DNA of 53,711 bases from Pseudorhodobacter sp. (lineage in GTDB: Bacteria > Pseudomonadota > Alphaproteobacteria > Rhodobacterales > Rhodobacteraceae), in NCBI GenBank assembly GCA_024642045.1, contig JAHEBX010000005.1, positions 1 through 53,711 of the forward strand, written 5' to 3'. The position numbers and the translations under genes are program-made. The notes under the pieces were generated by a model. That model had not been told where the DNA came from. It did no database searches and was given only the letters and a program-made list of their open reading frames with translations. Shown one piece after another: positions 10,890-20,716 of this stretch (its first letter is position 1; the number at the start of each line of letters is the position of its first letter).

Positions 10890-12218
10890 GTGATCAACCG
10901 ACTGGCCTATCGCATCCACACTGCGCTTGAGCGGCATTTGCCGGAGCAGCGTCTGTTCCTGAAATCGGATGTCGAGACGCGGTTTATCCGCTTGCGGCCT
11001 TCTACTCAGGCCGTTGCGATTATTTTTGGCTCTTTGGCAGTGGCTTGGACCATTCTGGCGACCGCGATCCTGTTGATGGATTCGATCTCCGCGGGCACCT
11101 CGCGCGATCAGATTGCGCGCCAGCAAACGCTTTACGAACAACGGCTTAATGCACTTTCTGTCGACCGCGACCTGCGCGCAGAAGAGGCGGCTTCGGCTCA
11201 GGATCGCTTTAACCTCGCGCTGGTACAGGTGTCCCAGATGCAAGCAAGGCTGCTTGCCTCCGAAGACCGTCGACGCGAGCTGGAAACCGGCATTGACGTG
11301 ATCCAAAACACTCTGCGGGGCACCATTGCCGAACGTGATGACGCGCGCGCTCAGTTGGCAAAGGTAACGGCGACAAGCGGCGTCGGCCGTAGTGATGAAG
11401 AAAAGTTGCAGGACACCGAAGCCACCGTCAGCTTTTTGACCGGCACGCTGGGCCTGACCGCCGAGCAGCGCGACCAGATGCAGGTGAAAGCCGCAAAAGC
11501 CGATCAGCGCGTCGCGGCGATTTCCAAAGAAAAGCAAGCGCTTGAAGCACAGAACGACGTGATCTTTGGTCAGTTGGAAGAGGCGCTGACGGTCTCTGTG
11601 GAACCGTTGCAAAAGATGTTCAAACAAGCCGGTCTCTCGCCCGACGATCTACTCGCCTCGGTTCGCAAAGGCTATAGCGGCAAGGGTGGCCCGCTCACGC
11701 CGCTGTCACTCTCGACCAAAGGACTGCCCGCTTCGCCCGATGAGCGGCGCGCAAATGCGATTCTGCAAGGTCTTGATAACATGAACCTTTACCGAATCGC
11801 TGCCTTCAAGACACCCTTTGGAATGCCGATCCGAGAGGCTGTGCGACTCACTTCGGGGTTCGGCGTGCGCGACGATCCATTCAATGGATCACCCCGCCGC
11901 CACGAGGGGCAAGACTTTGCAGGCAGCTACGGCACCCCCATTTTTGCCACGGCCGATGGCGTGGTGACCAATGCAGGCTGGTCGTCAGGTTATGGCCGCC
12001 TGATCAAGATTCAGCATGCCTATGGCATCGAGACCCGCTATGGTCATCTCTCACAGATCCGAGTCGAAGTCGGTCAAAAGGTATCGCGCGGCGAGCGGAT
12101 AGGTGATATGGGCAATTCAGGCCGATCGACCGGCACGCATCTTCACTACGAGATCCGTATCGGCGGATCTGCAATCAATCCGATGACCTTCATAAAGGCA
12201 GCGACCAATGTTTTCTAA
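10890..12218 (+). CDS. M23 family metallopeptidase with coiled-coil N-terminus
   Basis: Start taken at GTG 10890 (VINRLAYRIHTALERHLPEQR); TM + coiled coil + LytM motifs (RRHEGQDFAGSYGTPIFATADGVV, GTHLHYEIRIGG). Confidence 0.88.
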   Translation: MINRLAYRIHTALERHLPEQRLFLKSDVETRFIRLRPSTQAVAIIFGSLAVAWTILATAILLMDSISAGTSRDQIARQQTLYEQRLNALSVDRDLRAEEAASAQDRFNLALVQVSQMQARLLASEDRRRELETGIDVIQNTLRGTIAERDDARAQLAKVTATSGVGRSDEEKLQDTEATVSFLTGTLGLTAEQRDQMQVKAAKADQRVAAISKEKQALEAQNDVIFGQLEEALTVSVEPLQKMFKQAGLSPDDLLASVRKGYSGKGGPLTPLSLSTKGLPASPDERRANAILQGLDNMNLYRIAAFKTPFGMPIREAVRLTSGFGVRDDPFNGSPRRHEGQDFAGSYGTPIFATADGVVTNAGWSSGYGRLIKIQHAYGIETRYGHLSQIRVEVGQKVSRGERIGDMGNSGRSTGTHLHYEIRIGGSAINPMTFIKAATNVF

Positions 12219-12717
12219 GAGCCGCATCAACGAGCCGGGCCCGAAAGCCGGCGAAACCGACAAGCCAAAAGCCGCGGAGGCACCTGTGACCAAACCCTCG
12301 ATGGATTTCACCCCTTCTGCGCCCAAGGGCAAAGTGGCCGCGTCCGTATTGTCTGCCGACCTGACTGTGGTCGGCAACTTGCGCACCACCGGTGACATCC
12401 AGGTCGAGGGCACGGTCGAAGGCGATATCCGTGCGCATTTGCTGACCGTGGGTGAAACCGCGACCATCCGTGGTGAAATTGTTGCCGACGATATCGTCGT
12501 CAACGGCCGCGTGGTGGGACGCGTGCGCGGGCTGAAAGTCCGCCTGACTTCGACCGCTCGGGTTGAAGGCGACATCATCCATAAGACGATTGCCATCGAA
12601 TCGGGTGCCCATTTCGAAGGTTCGGTTCAGCGTCAGGACGATCCGTTGTCCACAGGCCGCACCCCTGCGCCGCAAAGCCGGGTGATCACTCAGGCCACAA
12701 CAAGCGAAGAATCCTAA
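12208..12717 (+). CDS. Bactofilin (polymer-forming cytoskeletal protein)
   Basis: 169 aa; VLSADLTVVGNLRTTGDIQVEGTVEGDIRAHLLTVGETATIRGEIVADDIVVNGRVVGRVRG beta-helix repeats; overlaps the M23 gene by 11 nt. Confidence 0.93.
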   Translation: MFSKSRINEPGPKAGETDKPKAAEAPVTKPSMDFTPSAPKGKVAASVLSADLTVVGNLRTTGDIQVEGTVEGDIRAHLLTVGETATIRGEIVADDIVVNGRVVGRVRGLKVRLTSTARVEGDIIHKTIAIESGAHFEGSVQRQDDPLSTGRTPAPQSRVITQATTSEES

Positions 12718-12741
12718 GAACTTAGGGCTTTGCATTTTCCG

Positions 12742-12772
12742 GCGCGCGGCAGGTGACTGCTGCGCGCTTTTT
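12742..12772 (+). terminator. Intrinsic terminator after bactofilin gene
   Basis: GCGCGCGGCAG-gtga-CTGCTGCGCGC followed by TTTTT. Confidence 0.75.
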
Positions 12773-13545
12773 CATTGGTCCCACTGGATCACCCGCCGAT
12801 AAAGGTGCCAAGAGGCGTGGCCAAACAGGGGCAGCACCACCAGCAGCCCCAAAAACCCAGGCAACATGGCCAGAAAACTGGCCGCAGCAATCAGCGCGCC
12901 CCATCCCAGCATCACCACCGGGCTTTGCCGCACCAAGGCGAATGAGGTCAGCATCGCCGTGACAAAATCCACCTCGCGCTCTAGCAGCATCGGCAGACTG
13001 ACCACGGTGAGAGAAAACAGCAGCGTCGCAAACACCGCTCCCACCGCCGTCCCCAGCCCCAGCATTGAAAGGCCCGCCGGCGTGACAAAGACCGCCAGCG
13101 AGGTCGAGATGTTGGTCATCACCGCATTGCCCAGAAACAGCGCAAAGATCATATGCGCGAGGAAATTCCAAAACAGAAAGAACACCACGATCACCGCCGC
13201 CATCGAAGGGATCTGACGGTCTTTTTGACGAAAGATCGCGGTCAATACAGCGCGCCACGAGAGCGTCACTCCGGCCTCTAGCCTGCGCGACACTTCGTAA
13301 AGACCGCAGGCGATGAAAGGGCCAAGAATGGGAAAGCCCGCGCTGGCTGGCAAGGTCCACCACAATGCGCCTTTGGTGGTGAAGGCCCAGTAGAGCAGCC
13401 ATCCCCCAAGCACATAGACGCCTGCAAAAAACAGCCCGTAAGCCGGTGCGCGGGTCAAGTCAGCCCAGCCCGCGGCAAGTGCCGCCCGCAGGTCCTGAAT
13501 TTCGGCGTGCAAGACTTCGGGCCTTTCGGCCTGTGCTGTGGTCAT
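12772..13545 (-). CDS. DUF2189 family integral membrane protein
   Basis: 257 aa, multiple TM; DLTRAPAYGLFFAGVYVLGGWLL start. Confidence 0.75.
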   Translation of the reverse strand: MTTAQAERPEVLHAEIQDLRAALAAGWADLTRAPAYGLFFAGVYVLGGWLLYWAFTTKGALWWTLPASAGFPILGPFIACGLYEVSRRLEAGVTLSWRAVLTAIFRQKDRQIPSMAAVIVVFFLFWNFLAHMIFALFLGNAVMTNISTSLAVFVTPAGLSMLGLGTAVGAVFATLLFSLTVVSLPMLLEREVDFVTAMLTSFALVRQSPVVMLGWGALIAAASFLAMLPGFLGLLVVLPLFGHASWHLYRRVIQWDQ

Positions 13546-13615
13546 CGGTTCCCCCCGTTTTCACCAGCCTAAGCGGGGGAGAGGCGGATAGGAAAGATGT
13601 ATTTGGAATACGGCT

Positions 13616-14743
13616 TTAGCCGTCGGCATTCGCCTCTTCGCGCGACTTGCCCGCCACACCCATTGCAAGGGTTGCGGCCATAAAGCGGTCCAGATCGCCG
13701 TCCAACACTCCGGCGGTGTCCGAGGTTTCAACTCCGGTGCGCAGGTCTTTGACCATCTGATAGGGTTGCAGCACATAGGACCGGATCTGGTTGCCCCAGC
13801 CTGCATCGCCTTTCGCATCATGTTGGGCGTTGATCGCGGCGTTACGCTTGTCCAACTCCAGCTGATAAAGCCGCGCTTTCAGTGCAATCATACAGGCTTC
13901 GCGGTTCTGGTGCTGCGATTTCATTGACGATGTCACCACGATATTGGTGGGCAAATGCGTAATCCGCACCGCCGAGTCGGTGGTGTTGACGTGCTGACCA
14001 CCTGCGCCTGACGAGCGATAGGTATCGATGCGGATGTCACGATCAGGGATGTCGATCTCGATATTGTCATCTACCACCGGATAGACCCAGACCGAGCTGA
14101 ACGAGGTATGCCGGCGCGCAGCCGAATCGAACGGCGAGATGCGCACAAGCCGATGCACACCGCTTTCGGATTTCAGCCAGCCATAAGCGTTGGGCCCGGA
14201 AATCTTGTAGGCGGCAGAACGGATGCCCGCCTCATCGCCATCCGTTTCCGATTGCAGTTCCACCTTATAGCCCTTTTTCTCGGCCCAACGCACATACATA
14301 CGCGCCAATATCGACGCCCAGTCGCATGACTCAGTCCCGCCTGCGCCTGCGTTGATTTCAAGGAAGGTGTCGTTGCCGTCGGCCTCACCATCCAAGAGCG
14401 CTTCAAGTTCCTTGTTCCCCGCCAATTCGACCAATTCCTTGAGCGCGCGCTCGGCCTCGGTGATGATCTCAGCGTCGCCCTCCATCTCACCCAACTCGAT
14501 CAGTTCGACATTGTCGCGCAGGCCACTGTCGATGAGCTTATAGGTCGAAAGCTGGTCCAGCAGACCCTGGCGTTCACGCATCAGTTTCTGAGCCTTGGCA
14601 GGGTCGTTCCACAGATCGGGATTTTCGATCATGGCATCGAATTCTTCCAGCCGATGCGCAGCCGTCTCCAGATCCATCCGTTGCGCCAGAAGCTTCAACG
14701 ACTTGGTGATGGCATCGACATTGTTTTGCGTCTCAGAGCGCAT
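13616..14743 (-). CDS. prfB: Peptide chain release factor 2
   Basis: 375 aa; [24 protein letters not shown] motif ([15 protein letters not shown]); single continuous frame. Confidence 0.97.
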   Translation of the reverse strand: MRSETQNNVDAITKSLKLLAQRMDLETAAHRLEEFDAMIENPDLWNDPAKAQKLMRERQGLLDQLSTYKLIDSGLRDNVELIELGEMEGDAEIITEAERALKELVELAGNKELEALLDGEADGNDTFLEINAGAGGTESCDWASILARMYVRWAEKKGYKVELQSETDGDEAGIRSAAYKISGPNAYGWLKSESGVHRLVRISPFDSAARRHTSFSSVWVYPVVDDNIEIDIPDRDIRIDTYRSSGAGGQHVNTTDSAVRITHLPTNIVVTSSMKSQHQNREACMIALKARLYQLELDKRNAAINAQHDAKGDAGWGNQIRSYVLQPYQMVKDLRTGVETSDTAGVLDGDLDRFMAATLAMGVAGKSREEANADG

Positions 14744-14816
14744 GGGGGCGTCCTTTAAGGATCAGGTGTTGGGCCGCGTGATACAGCCTTGGGATGCGGG
14801 CGGCAAGCGGGCGGGC

Positions 14817-17366
14817 CTAGTAAAGCCCACCCGACGAGAGCGTGCCAAAATCAGCCTTTTTCGGCACAGCCTTTTTTGTCCCGTCTGAAGTAGTGATCGT
14901 ATCGACCTGACCCGAGTCTGTTTCACCGATTGCAAACAGCGGCAGGTTTGACCCCATCGCAAAGCCGCCATCTACAATCATGCCAAGCGCCAGCATCGGG
15001 TCTTCGCCATCGCGGAAATATTCCTGAATGACATTGTCGCCCGTAGCGCCATCCGGCAGCGGCGCGCCACTAAAGCGGTCGATGTTCTGGAAATAGCCAC
15101 CCGGCGGCACTTTGAATTTGGTGCCCCCGCGCCGCTTGACGACTTCTTTCATGAACTCCTGAAAGATTGGCACACACAGAGTGCCGCCAAACGCCCCCGG
15201 CCCCAGACTTCGCGGCTGGTCAAAGCCCATGTAACAGCCAGCGACGGTGTTTGAGGTATAGCCGATGAACCACACATCCTTGGCGTCATTGGTCGTGCCA
15301 GTCTTGCCCGCCACAGGAACCGGCAGTTTGACGCCCGTGCCAGAGCCGCGCTTGATCACACCCTCCATCATCGAGGTGAGCTGATAGGCGGTGATCGCAT
15401 CCATCACCCGCTCGCGGTTTGACGTGATCTTGAGCCCTTCGCCCTGCGGCAGGCGCGGCGAATTACAGTCCTCGCAGGTGCGGGCGTCGTGGCGATAGAT
15501 TGTGTTGCCGAAGCGGTCCTGCACGCGGTCCACAAGCGTAGGTTCCACCCGTTCACCGCCATTGGCGAACATCGCATAGGCCGCGACCATCTTGTAAAGC
15601 GTGGTTTCCTGCGACCCCAAGGCGTTCGCCAGCACCGGCTGCAACCGCGTATAGGCGCCAAATTTTTCGGCATAGGTGGCAACCAGATCCATGCCAATTT
15701 CCTGCGCAATCCGCACCGTCATCAGGTTTCGGGATTGCTCAATGCCTGTGCGCATCGGCGTTGGACCGTAGAATTTATTCGACGAATTCTTAGGCGTCCA
15801 AAGACCTTGCGGGGTTTCCACCTCGATGGGCGCATCGACAATAATCGTGGCCGGGGTAAAGCCCGAATCGAGTGCCGCGGCATAGACAAAGGGTTTGAAC
15901 GACGACCCGGGTTGACGCGTGGCCTGTGTGGCGCGATTGAACACCGAAGCCTGATAGCTAAAGCCGCCCTGCATCGCCATGACGCGGCCCGTATTTACGT
16001 CCATCGCCATAAAGCCGCCCTGCACCTCGGGCACCTGCCGCAGAGTCCAGCGCACAAAATCGCCGGTCTTATCATCCGTCAACGCGCGCACCATGACAAC
16101 ATCGCCGACCGAGAGCAGGTCAGACGCAGCCTGCGCTTTTTTGCCCAGCTTGCCCCCCTCCAGCCGCTTGCGCGCCCATTGCACATCCTTGGCCGGGATC
16201 ACCGCATCGGCCGGGCCACCCTCGATACCGACAACAGCGTCTGTGTCGCCCAATTGCAAGACGACAGCCGCCTGCCAACCTTCGACATCGCGCGGCAGGT
16301 CCGCCACCGAAGCCAGCGCTTTGCGCCATGTTGCCTCATCCGAAAGCGTATCCGCCGGTAACGTCTTGCCTGTGCCCCGCCAGACACCCTGACTGCGGTC
16401 ATATTTTTCAAGCCCACGTCGCAGCGCCCGTTGAGCGATGTCTTGCAATTCCGGATCAACCGTGGCGCGGATCGACAGCCCCCCACCAAAGAATTCCTGC
16501 TCGCCAAACGTGCCCGAAAGCTGGCGCCTGATCTCGTCGGTAAAATAGTTGCGCGGCGGAAGTGCCTCGCGGAACGCCGCATAATCGCCGTTCTGCACCG
16601 ATTTCAACGCTTCGTTCAGCGAGGTCTTAAGTGTGTCCGCATCGATATAGCCGTTCTGATACATCTCGTTCAGCACATAGTTGCGCCTGTCGGTCAGCCG
16701 CTTTTTCTGGGTGACCGGGTTATAATCTGAAGGCGCTTTGGGCATCGAAGCCAAGGTCGCTGCCTCGGCCGCATCCAGTTGATCGAGCGATTTGTTGAAA
16801 TAGGTCTGCGCCGCTGCCGCCACCCCATAAGAGTTTTGACCCAGAAAAATCTCGTTCAGATAAAGCTCAAGAATCTTGTCTTTCGACAGAGTCTGCTCAA
16901 GCCGGCTGGCAAGGATGATTTCCTTGACCTTACGCTCGACCGACCGGCTGCCGTCCAGCAGAAAGTTCTTCATCACCTGCTGCGTAATCGTCGAAGCGCC
17001 GCGTGCATTGCGCCCGCCAGACTTCACAGCCTCCAAAGCCGCCGCGATCATCCCGGTCACGTCATAGCCCTTGTGGGTATAGAAATGCTTGTCCTCAGCG
17101 GAAATGAACGCGTGTTTCACCAGGTCGGGCACATCTTCGATCGGCACGAAAAGACGCCGCTCCTGGGCGAATTCGTCAATGATCCTCCCCTCGCCGGAAT
17201 AAATCCGGCTGATCGTTGGCGGCGTATATTTGGCAAGGCTTTCATGGCTTGGCAGATCCGCGGAATACATCCAGAAGATCGCCCCAACCGTTAACGCACC
17301 AAACAGCAGACCAAGCGTGATGGTCGTGAAAATGCCCCCGAAAAAGGACCCGATAAATCTCAGCAC
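14817..17366 (-). CDS. mrcA: Penicillin-binding protein 1A
   Basis: Start likely GTG 17366 (VLRFIGSFFGGIF); transglycosylase EDKHFYTHKGYD, RKVKEIILASRLE; transpeptidase RQPGSSFKPF, GKTGTTNDAKDVWF. Confidence 0.95.
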   Translation of the reverse strand: MLRFIGSFFGGIFTTITLGLLFGALTVGAIFWMYSADLPSHESLAKYTPPTISRIYSGEGRIIDEFAQERRLFVPIEDVPDLVKHAFISAEDKHFYTHKGYDVTGMIAAALEAVKSGGRNARGASTITQQVMKNFLLDGSRSVERKVKEIILASRLEQTLSKDKILELYLNEIFLGQNSYGVAAAAQTYFNKSLDQLDAAEAATLASMPKAPSDYNPVTQKKRLTDRRNYVLNEMYQNGYIDADTLKTSLNEALKSVQNGDYAAFREALPPRNYFTDEIRRQLSGTFGEQEFFGGGLSIRATVDPELQDIAQRALRRGLEKYDRSQGVWRGTGKTLPADTLSDEATWRKALASVADLPRDVEGWQAAVVLQLGDTDAVVGIEGGPADAVIPAKDVQWARKRLEGGKLGKKAQAASDLLSVGDVVMVRALTDDKTGDFVRWTLRQVPEVQGGFMAMDVNTGRVMAMQGGFSYQASVFNRATQATRQPGSSFKPFVYAAALDSGFTPATIIVDAPIEVETPQGLWTPKNSSNKFYGPTPMRTGIEQSRNLMTVRIAQEIGMDLVATYAEKFGAYTRLQPVLANALGSQETTLYKMVAAYAMFANGGERVEPTLVDRVQDRFGNTIYRHDARTCEDCNSPRLPQGEGLKITSNRERVMDAITAYQLTSMMEGVIKRGSGTGVKLPVPVAGKTGTTNDAKDVWFIGYTSNTVAGCYMGFDQPRSLGPGAFGGTLCVPIFQEFMKEVVKRRGGTKFKVPPGGYFQNIDRFSGAPLPDGATGDNVIQEYFRDGEDPMLALGMIVDGGFAMGSNLPLFAIGETDSGQVDTITTSDGTKKAVPKKADFGTLSSGGLY

Positions 17367-17480
17367 GCTTCCAACCCCTGCCCGTTCTCGCGCGCTTATA
17401 CACGCGCGTTGCAGCAAAGGTCAAAACACCATCATGCGAATTGATGCAAACGGGCGGCGGTGCGCCGTCGTTTTTCCCGC

Positions 17481-18689
17481 TTAACGCAGCGGCAGTTGCC
17501 GCAATGCCGCATCTTCTTGCGCCCAAGCCTTCAACCCGTCGCGCAATGCCTCGGCCATGCTCTGCCGCCAGCCTTTGTCTTGCAAACGAGACAGGTCTGA
17601 TTCCGAAGACAAGAAGCCAAGCTCAATCAGAACAGAAGGAATATCTGCCGATTTCAGCACCGAAAAGCTCGCCTCCTGATGCGGATGGCGGTGCATCTTC
17701 AGCTTGCTGGCCTTGATCGCACTTACCAGCGCCGCCGAAAGGCGCGCAATGCGCGGGCTGGTCTGGGTGCGCGCCATATCCAGCAAGACCTCGGAAACCA
17801 GATCGTCCTGCTGGCGCAAATCAACGCCGGCCAAAAGATCATCGCGGTCATGCCGCTCGGCCAAAGCGGCCGAAGCCTCATCGTTTGCATCCTTGGACAG
17901 CGTATAAACGGTCGACCCCACCGCCTCACCCTCGGACAAAGCATCAGCGTGCAAAGATATGAACACATCGGCCGCCGCCGCACGGGCGATCGAGATGCGC
18001 TCTTCCAGCGGCACAAACATGTCGCTGTCGCGCGTCATCACCACATCGAAATTGCCATCGCGCAACAACACCTCTTTAAGCGTGCGCGCAAAGGTCAAAA
18101 CCAGCGCCGCCTCATTCTGCCCCGCACGCTCGGCACCAGGGTCAATGCCGCCGTGACCGGGGTCTAGCACCACTTTGATCGGGCCTTTGCCCTCGGGTTT
18201 CGGCTGCGGCAGAGCGATGGCTTTTGGCAAAGCCCATTCCACAGGCTCGGGCAGATTGGCCTTGGCATCAAAGTCCGCAGCCGTCGCAGGTTGCAACAGC
18301 AAATCGACATGGGCCTGACCGCCCGCACCCGCCTGCGTGCGCATCTCGGCGCGACTGACCAGCATCGGTTGGCTCAATTCAATCACCAGACGCGACCACC
18401 CGGGGCGAAACACCCCCGCCCGCATCGCCATCAAAGGATCAGCCTTGACCGGCATCTGCGCCAGACCAGTCCAATCCACTTCGCGAAAATCCACCACCAG
18501 CCGCATCGGATCTTTCAACACCCGCACCCGCCAAGGCACCGGTTGCGACAACGCCAGCTGCACCTCCAGCCCCTGCGCTGTCGCGGCAATCAAGGAATGT
18601 CCCGGATCAAGCCGCGCCAAAGCTGACAGATCTTGCGCCCCCGCAGTAGAGGCCCAGATCAGCATCACAAGGGTCAAAAGCGCTTTCAT
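17481..18689 (-). CDS. N-acetylmuramoyl-L-alanine amidase (AmiC-like, AMIN + Amidase_3)
   Basis: VVLDPGHGGIDPGAER...FISLHADAL...PSVLIELGFLSSESD; signal peptide. Confidence 0.93.
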   Translation of the reverse strand: MKALLTLVMLIWASTAGAQDLSALARLDPGHSLIAATAQGLEVQLALSQPVPWRVRVLKDPMRLVVDFREVDWTGLAQMPVKADPLMAMRAGVFRPGWSRLVIELSQPMLVSRAEMRTQAGAGGQAHVDLLLQPATAADFDAKANLPEPVEWALPKAIALPQPKPEGKGPIKVVLDPGHGGIDPGAERAGQNEAALVLTFARTLKEVLLRDGNFDVVMTRDSDMFVPLEERISIARAAAADVFISLHADALSEGEAVGSTVYTLSKDANDEASAALAERHDRDDLLAGVDLRQQDDLVSEVLLDMARTQTSPRIARLSAALVSAIKASKLKMHRHPHQEASFSVLKSADIPSVLIELGFLSSESDLSRLQDKGWRQSMAEALRDGLKAWAQEDAALRQLPLR

Positions 18690-18705
18690 ACTGGTCTAAA
18701 TATCC
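18684..18705 (-). repeat. Copy 1 of a 22-mer intergenic motif (GGATATTTAGACCAGTATGAAA on - strand)
   Basis: 20/22 identical to 47742-47763. Confidence 0.6.
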
Positions 18706-18726
18706 CCGCCGGAGGCAAAAAGTAAA

Positions 18727-19869
18727 TCAAGGCGCCGACCGATAAGCCTGAAGCCGCCGCAGCCCCTCTTTGATATCATCCGTTCCGCGCGCATAGGAAA
18801 ATCGCAGCCATCGCGCGCCGCGCCGTGGGTCAAAGTCCAACCCCGGCGTCACTGCAACCGCGGCACCGTGCAGGATGTCGCGGGCGAGGGCCAGACTGTC
18901 CGCGGTCATTTCCGACACATCGGCATAAATATAAAAAGCCCCATCCGGCGGTGCGATCTTGGTAAAGCCCGCGCGTGGCAGCCCCTCCAGCATCAAGCGG
19001 CGGTTTTCGGCATAGACGGCGCGATTGGCCTCCAACTCGGGGATACACTCCAGCGCCGCAAGCGCGGCAATCTGGGCCGCGTGCGGTGCGCAAATAAACA
19101 TATTCTGTGCCAAACGCTCTATGGTGCGGATATGATCCTCGGGCACGACCATCCAGCCAACCCGCCAGCCTGTCATGCTGAAATATTTGGAGAAACTGTT
19201 GATGACATAAACATCGTCGCTGATTTCCAACGCCGAATGTGCGCGCTCGCCATAATGCAGCCCGTGGTAGATCTCATCCGAGACAAAGGCGATTCCGCGC
19301 TGATCGGCATAGGCGATCAGGTCGGCAAGTGCGTCGCGGGAAAGCATTGTGCCCGAAGGATTTCCCGGTGACGCGACGATCAAGCCCTGCATCGCGACCC
19401 CGTCCAGATCGGCCGGCACCGGCTGCAGCCGGTTGTGCAACGATGCAGGAATGCCCACAGGTTCCAGCGACAGCGCCTTGAGGATCTGGCGATACGACGG
19501 ATAGCCAGGTTCGCCCAAACCCACCCGGTCGCCCGCATCAAACAGGGCGGTAAAGGCCAGCAGAAACGCACCCGAAGACCCTGCGGTGACCACCACCCGC
19601 TCGGGGTTCATCTCTACCCCATACCAACGCTGGTAAAGGTCGGCGATCCCTTGGCGCAGCGCAGGCAGACCTAACGAGACGGTATAGCCCATCGCCTCGC
19701 GCGTCATTGCAGACCCCAGGGCCGCAAGCGCCCCCGAAGGCGCGCCTGTGCCGGGCTGGCCCACCTCCATATGGACAATGTGCCGCCCTGCCGCCTCAAG
19801 TCGTGCCGCCTCGGCGACCATATCCATCACAATAAAGGGATCGACCTGGCCCCTGCTTGATCTTCGCAT
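18727..19869 (-). CDS. PLP-dependent aminotransferase (class I/II)
   Basis: 380 aa; VASPGNPSGTML, SFSKYFSMTGWRVGWMV (PLP lysine). Confidence 0.92.
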   Translation of the reverse strand: MRRSSRGQVDPFIVMDMVAEAARLEAAGRHIVHMEVGQPGTGAPSGALAALGSAMTREAMGYTVSLGLPALRQGIADLYQRWYGVEMNPERVVVTAGSSGAFLLAFTALFDAGDRVGLGEPGYPSYRQILKALSLEPVGIPASLHNRLQPVPADLDGVAMQGLIVASPGNPSGTMLSRDALADLIAYADQRGIAFVSDEIYHGLHYGERAHSALEISDDVYVINSFSKYFSMTGWRVGWMVVPEDHIRTIERLAQNMFICAPHAAQIAALAALECIPELEANRAVYAENRRLMLEGLPRAGFTKIAPPDGAFYIYADVSEMTADSLALARDILHGAAVAVTPGLDFDPRRGARWLRFSYARGTDDIKEGLRRLQAYRSAP

Positions 19870-19951
19870 CCAATCCCCCCATGCTCTGCGCGTATGTTCC
19901 CTTCCGCGCGGCCAAGGTCAAGCCTGCCCGCCCCATGACAAAGGCCTATCG

Positions 19952-20707
19952 ATGCGTTTACCTCTGATTGCTGCTTTTCTGACCTCTGCCTGCTTGCTGG
20001 CGGCCCCTGGCTTTGCGGGTGGTCTTGGCGAGATGACAGACGCCGAACGCCAAGCCTTTCGTGACGAGGTGCGCAGCTATCTGGTCGCGAACCCCGAAGT
20101 GCTGGTCGAGGCGATGAACGAATTGCAGGCGCGTCAGGAGAAGGCCGCCGCAGCCAATGACCAACAGCTTTTGGTCACCTACAAAGATGACATCTATTCT
20201 GACAGCCACTCTTGGGTTGGGGGCAATCCGAACGGTGACGTCACCGTGGTCGAATTCATGGACTATCGTTGCGGCTATTGCCGCAAGGCCTATTCCGAGG
20301 TTGAGGAACTGGTGAAAAACGATGGCAATATCCGCTTGATTTTCAAAGAATATCCGATCCTTGGCGAGGATTCCGTCACCTCGTCGCGCTTTGCAATTGC
20401 GGTGCTACAGCTGCACGGCAATGACGCCTACAAACAGGCGCATGACGCGCTGATCACCCTGCGCGGCAAGCCTGACGCCGAAACCCTGGGCCGGCTTGCG
20501 ACGGGGCTTGGATTTGATGCCAAACCGATTCTGGACAAGATGGCCTCGGCAGAGGTCAGCGAGGTAATCGCGAAAAATCAGGATCTGGGCGTCAAGATGC
20601 AGATCTCGGGCACGCCGACCTTTGTGGTGCAGGGCGAGATGCTGCGCGGCTATGTGCCCTTGGATCAGATGCAGCAGATCGTCGCGGATGAGCGTAAAAA
20701 GGGATAA
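19952..20707 (+). CDS. DsbA family thiol-disulfide protein (secreted)
   Basis: Start at ATG 19952 (MRLPLIAAFLTSACLLAAPGFA); VVEFMDYRCGYCRKAY CxxC motif. Confidence 0.9.
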   Translation: MRLPLIAAFLTSACLLAAPGFAGGLGEMTDAERQAFRDEVRSYLVANPEVLVEAMNELQARQEKAAAANDQQLLVTYKDDIYSDSHSWVGGNPNGDVTVVEFMDYRCGYCRKAYSEVEELVKNDGNIRLIFKEYPILGEDSVTSSRFAIAVLQLHGNDAYKQAHDALITLRGKPDAETLGRLATGLGFDAKPILDKMASAEVSEVIAKNQDLGVKMQISGTPTFVVQGEMLRGYVPLDQMQQIVADERKKG

Positions 20708-20716
20708 GCGCGCGGG

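Noticed and set aside
17385-17402. CGCGCG...CGCGCG arms upstream of PBP1A as an operator
   Set aside because: Simple alternating CG in a high-GC genome; too low complexity to support a claim.
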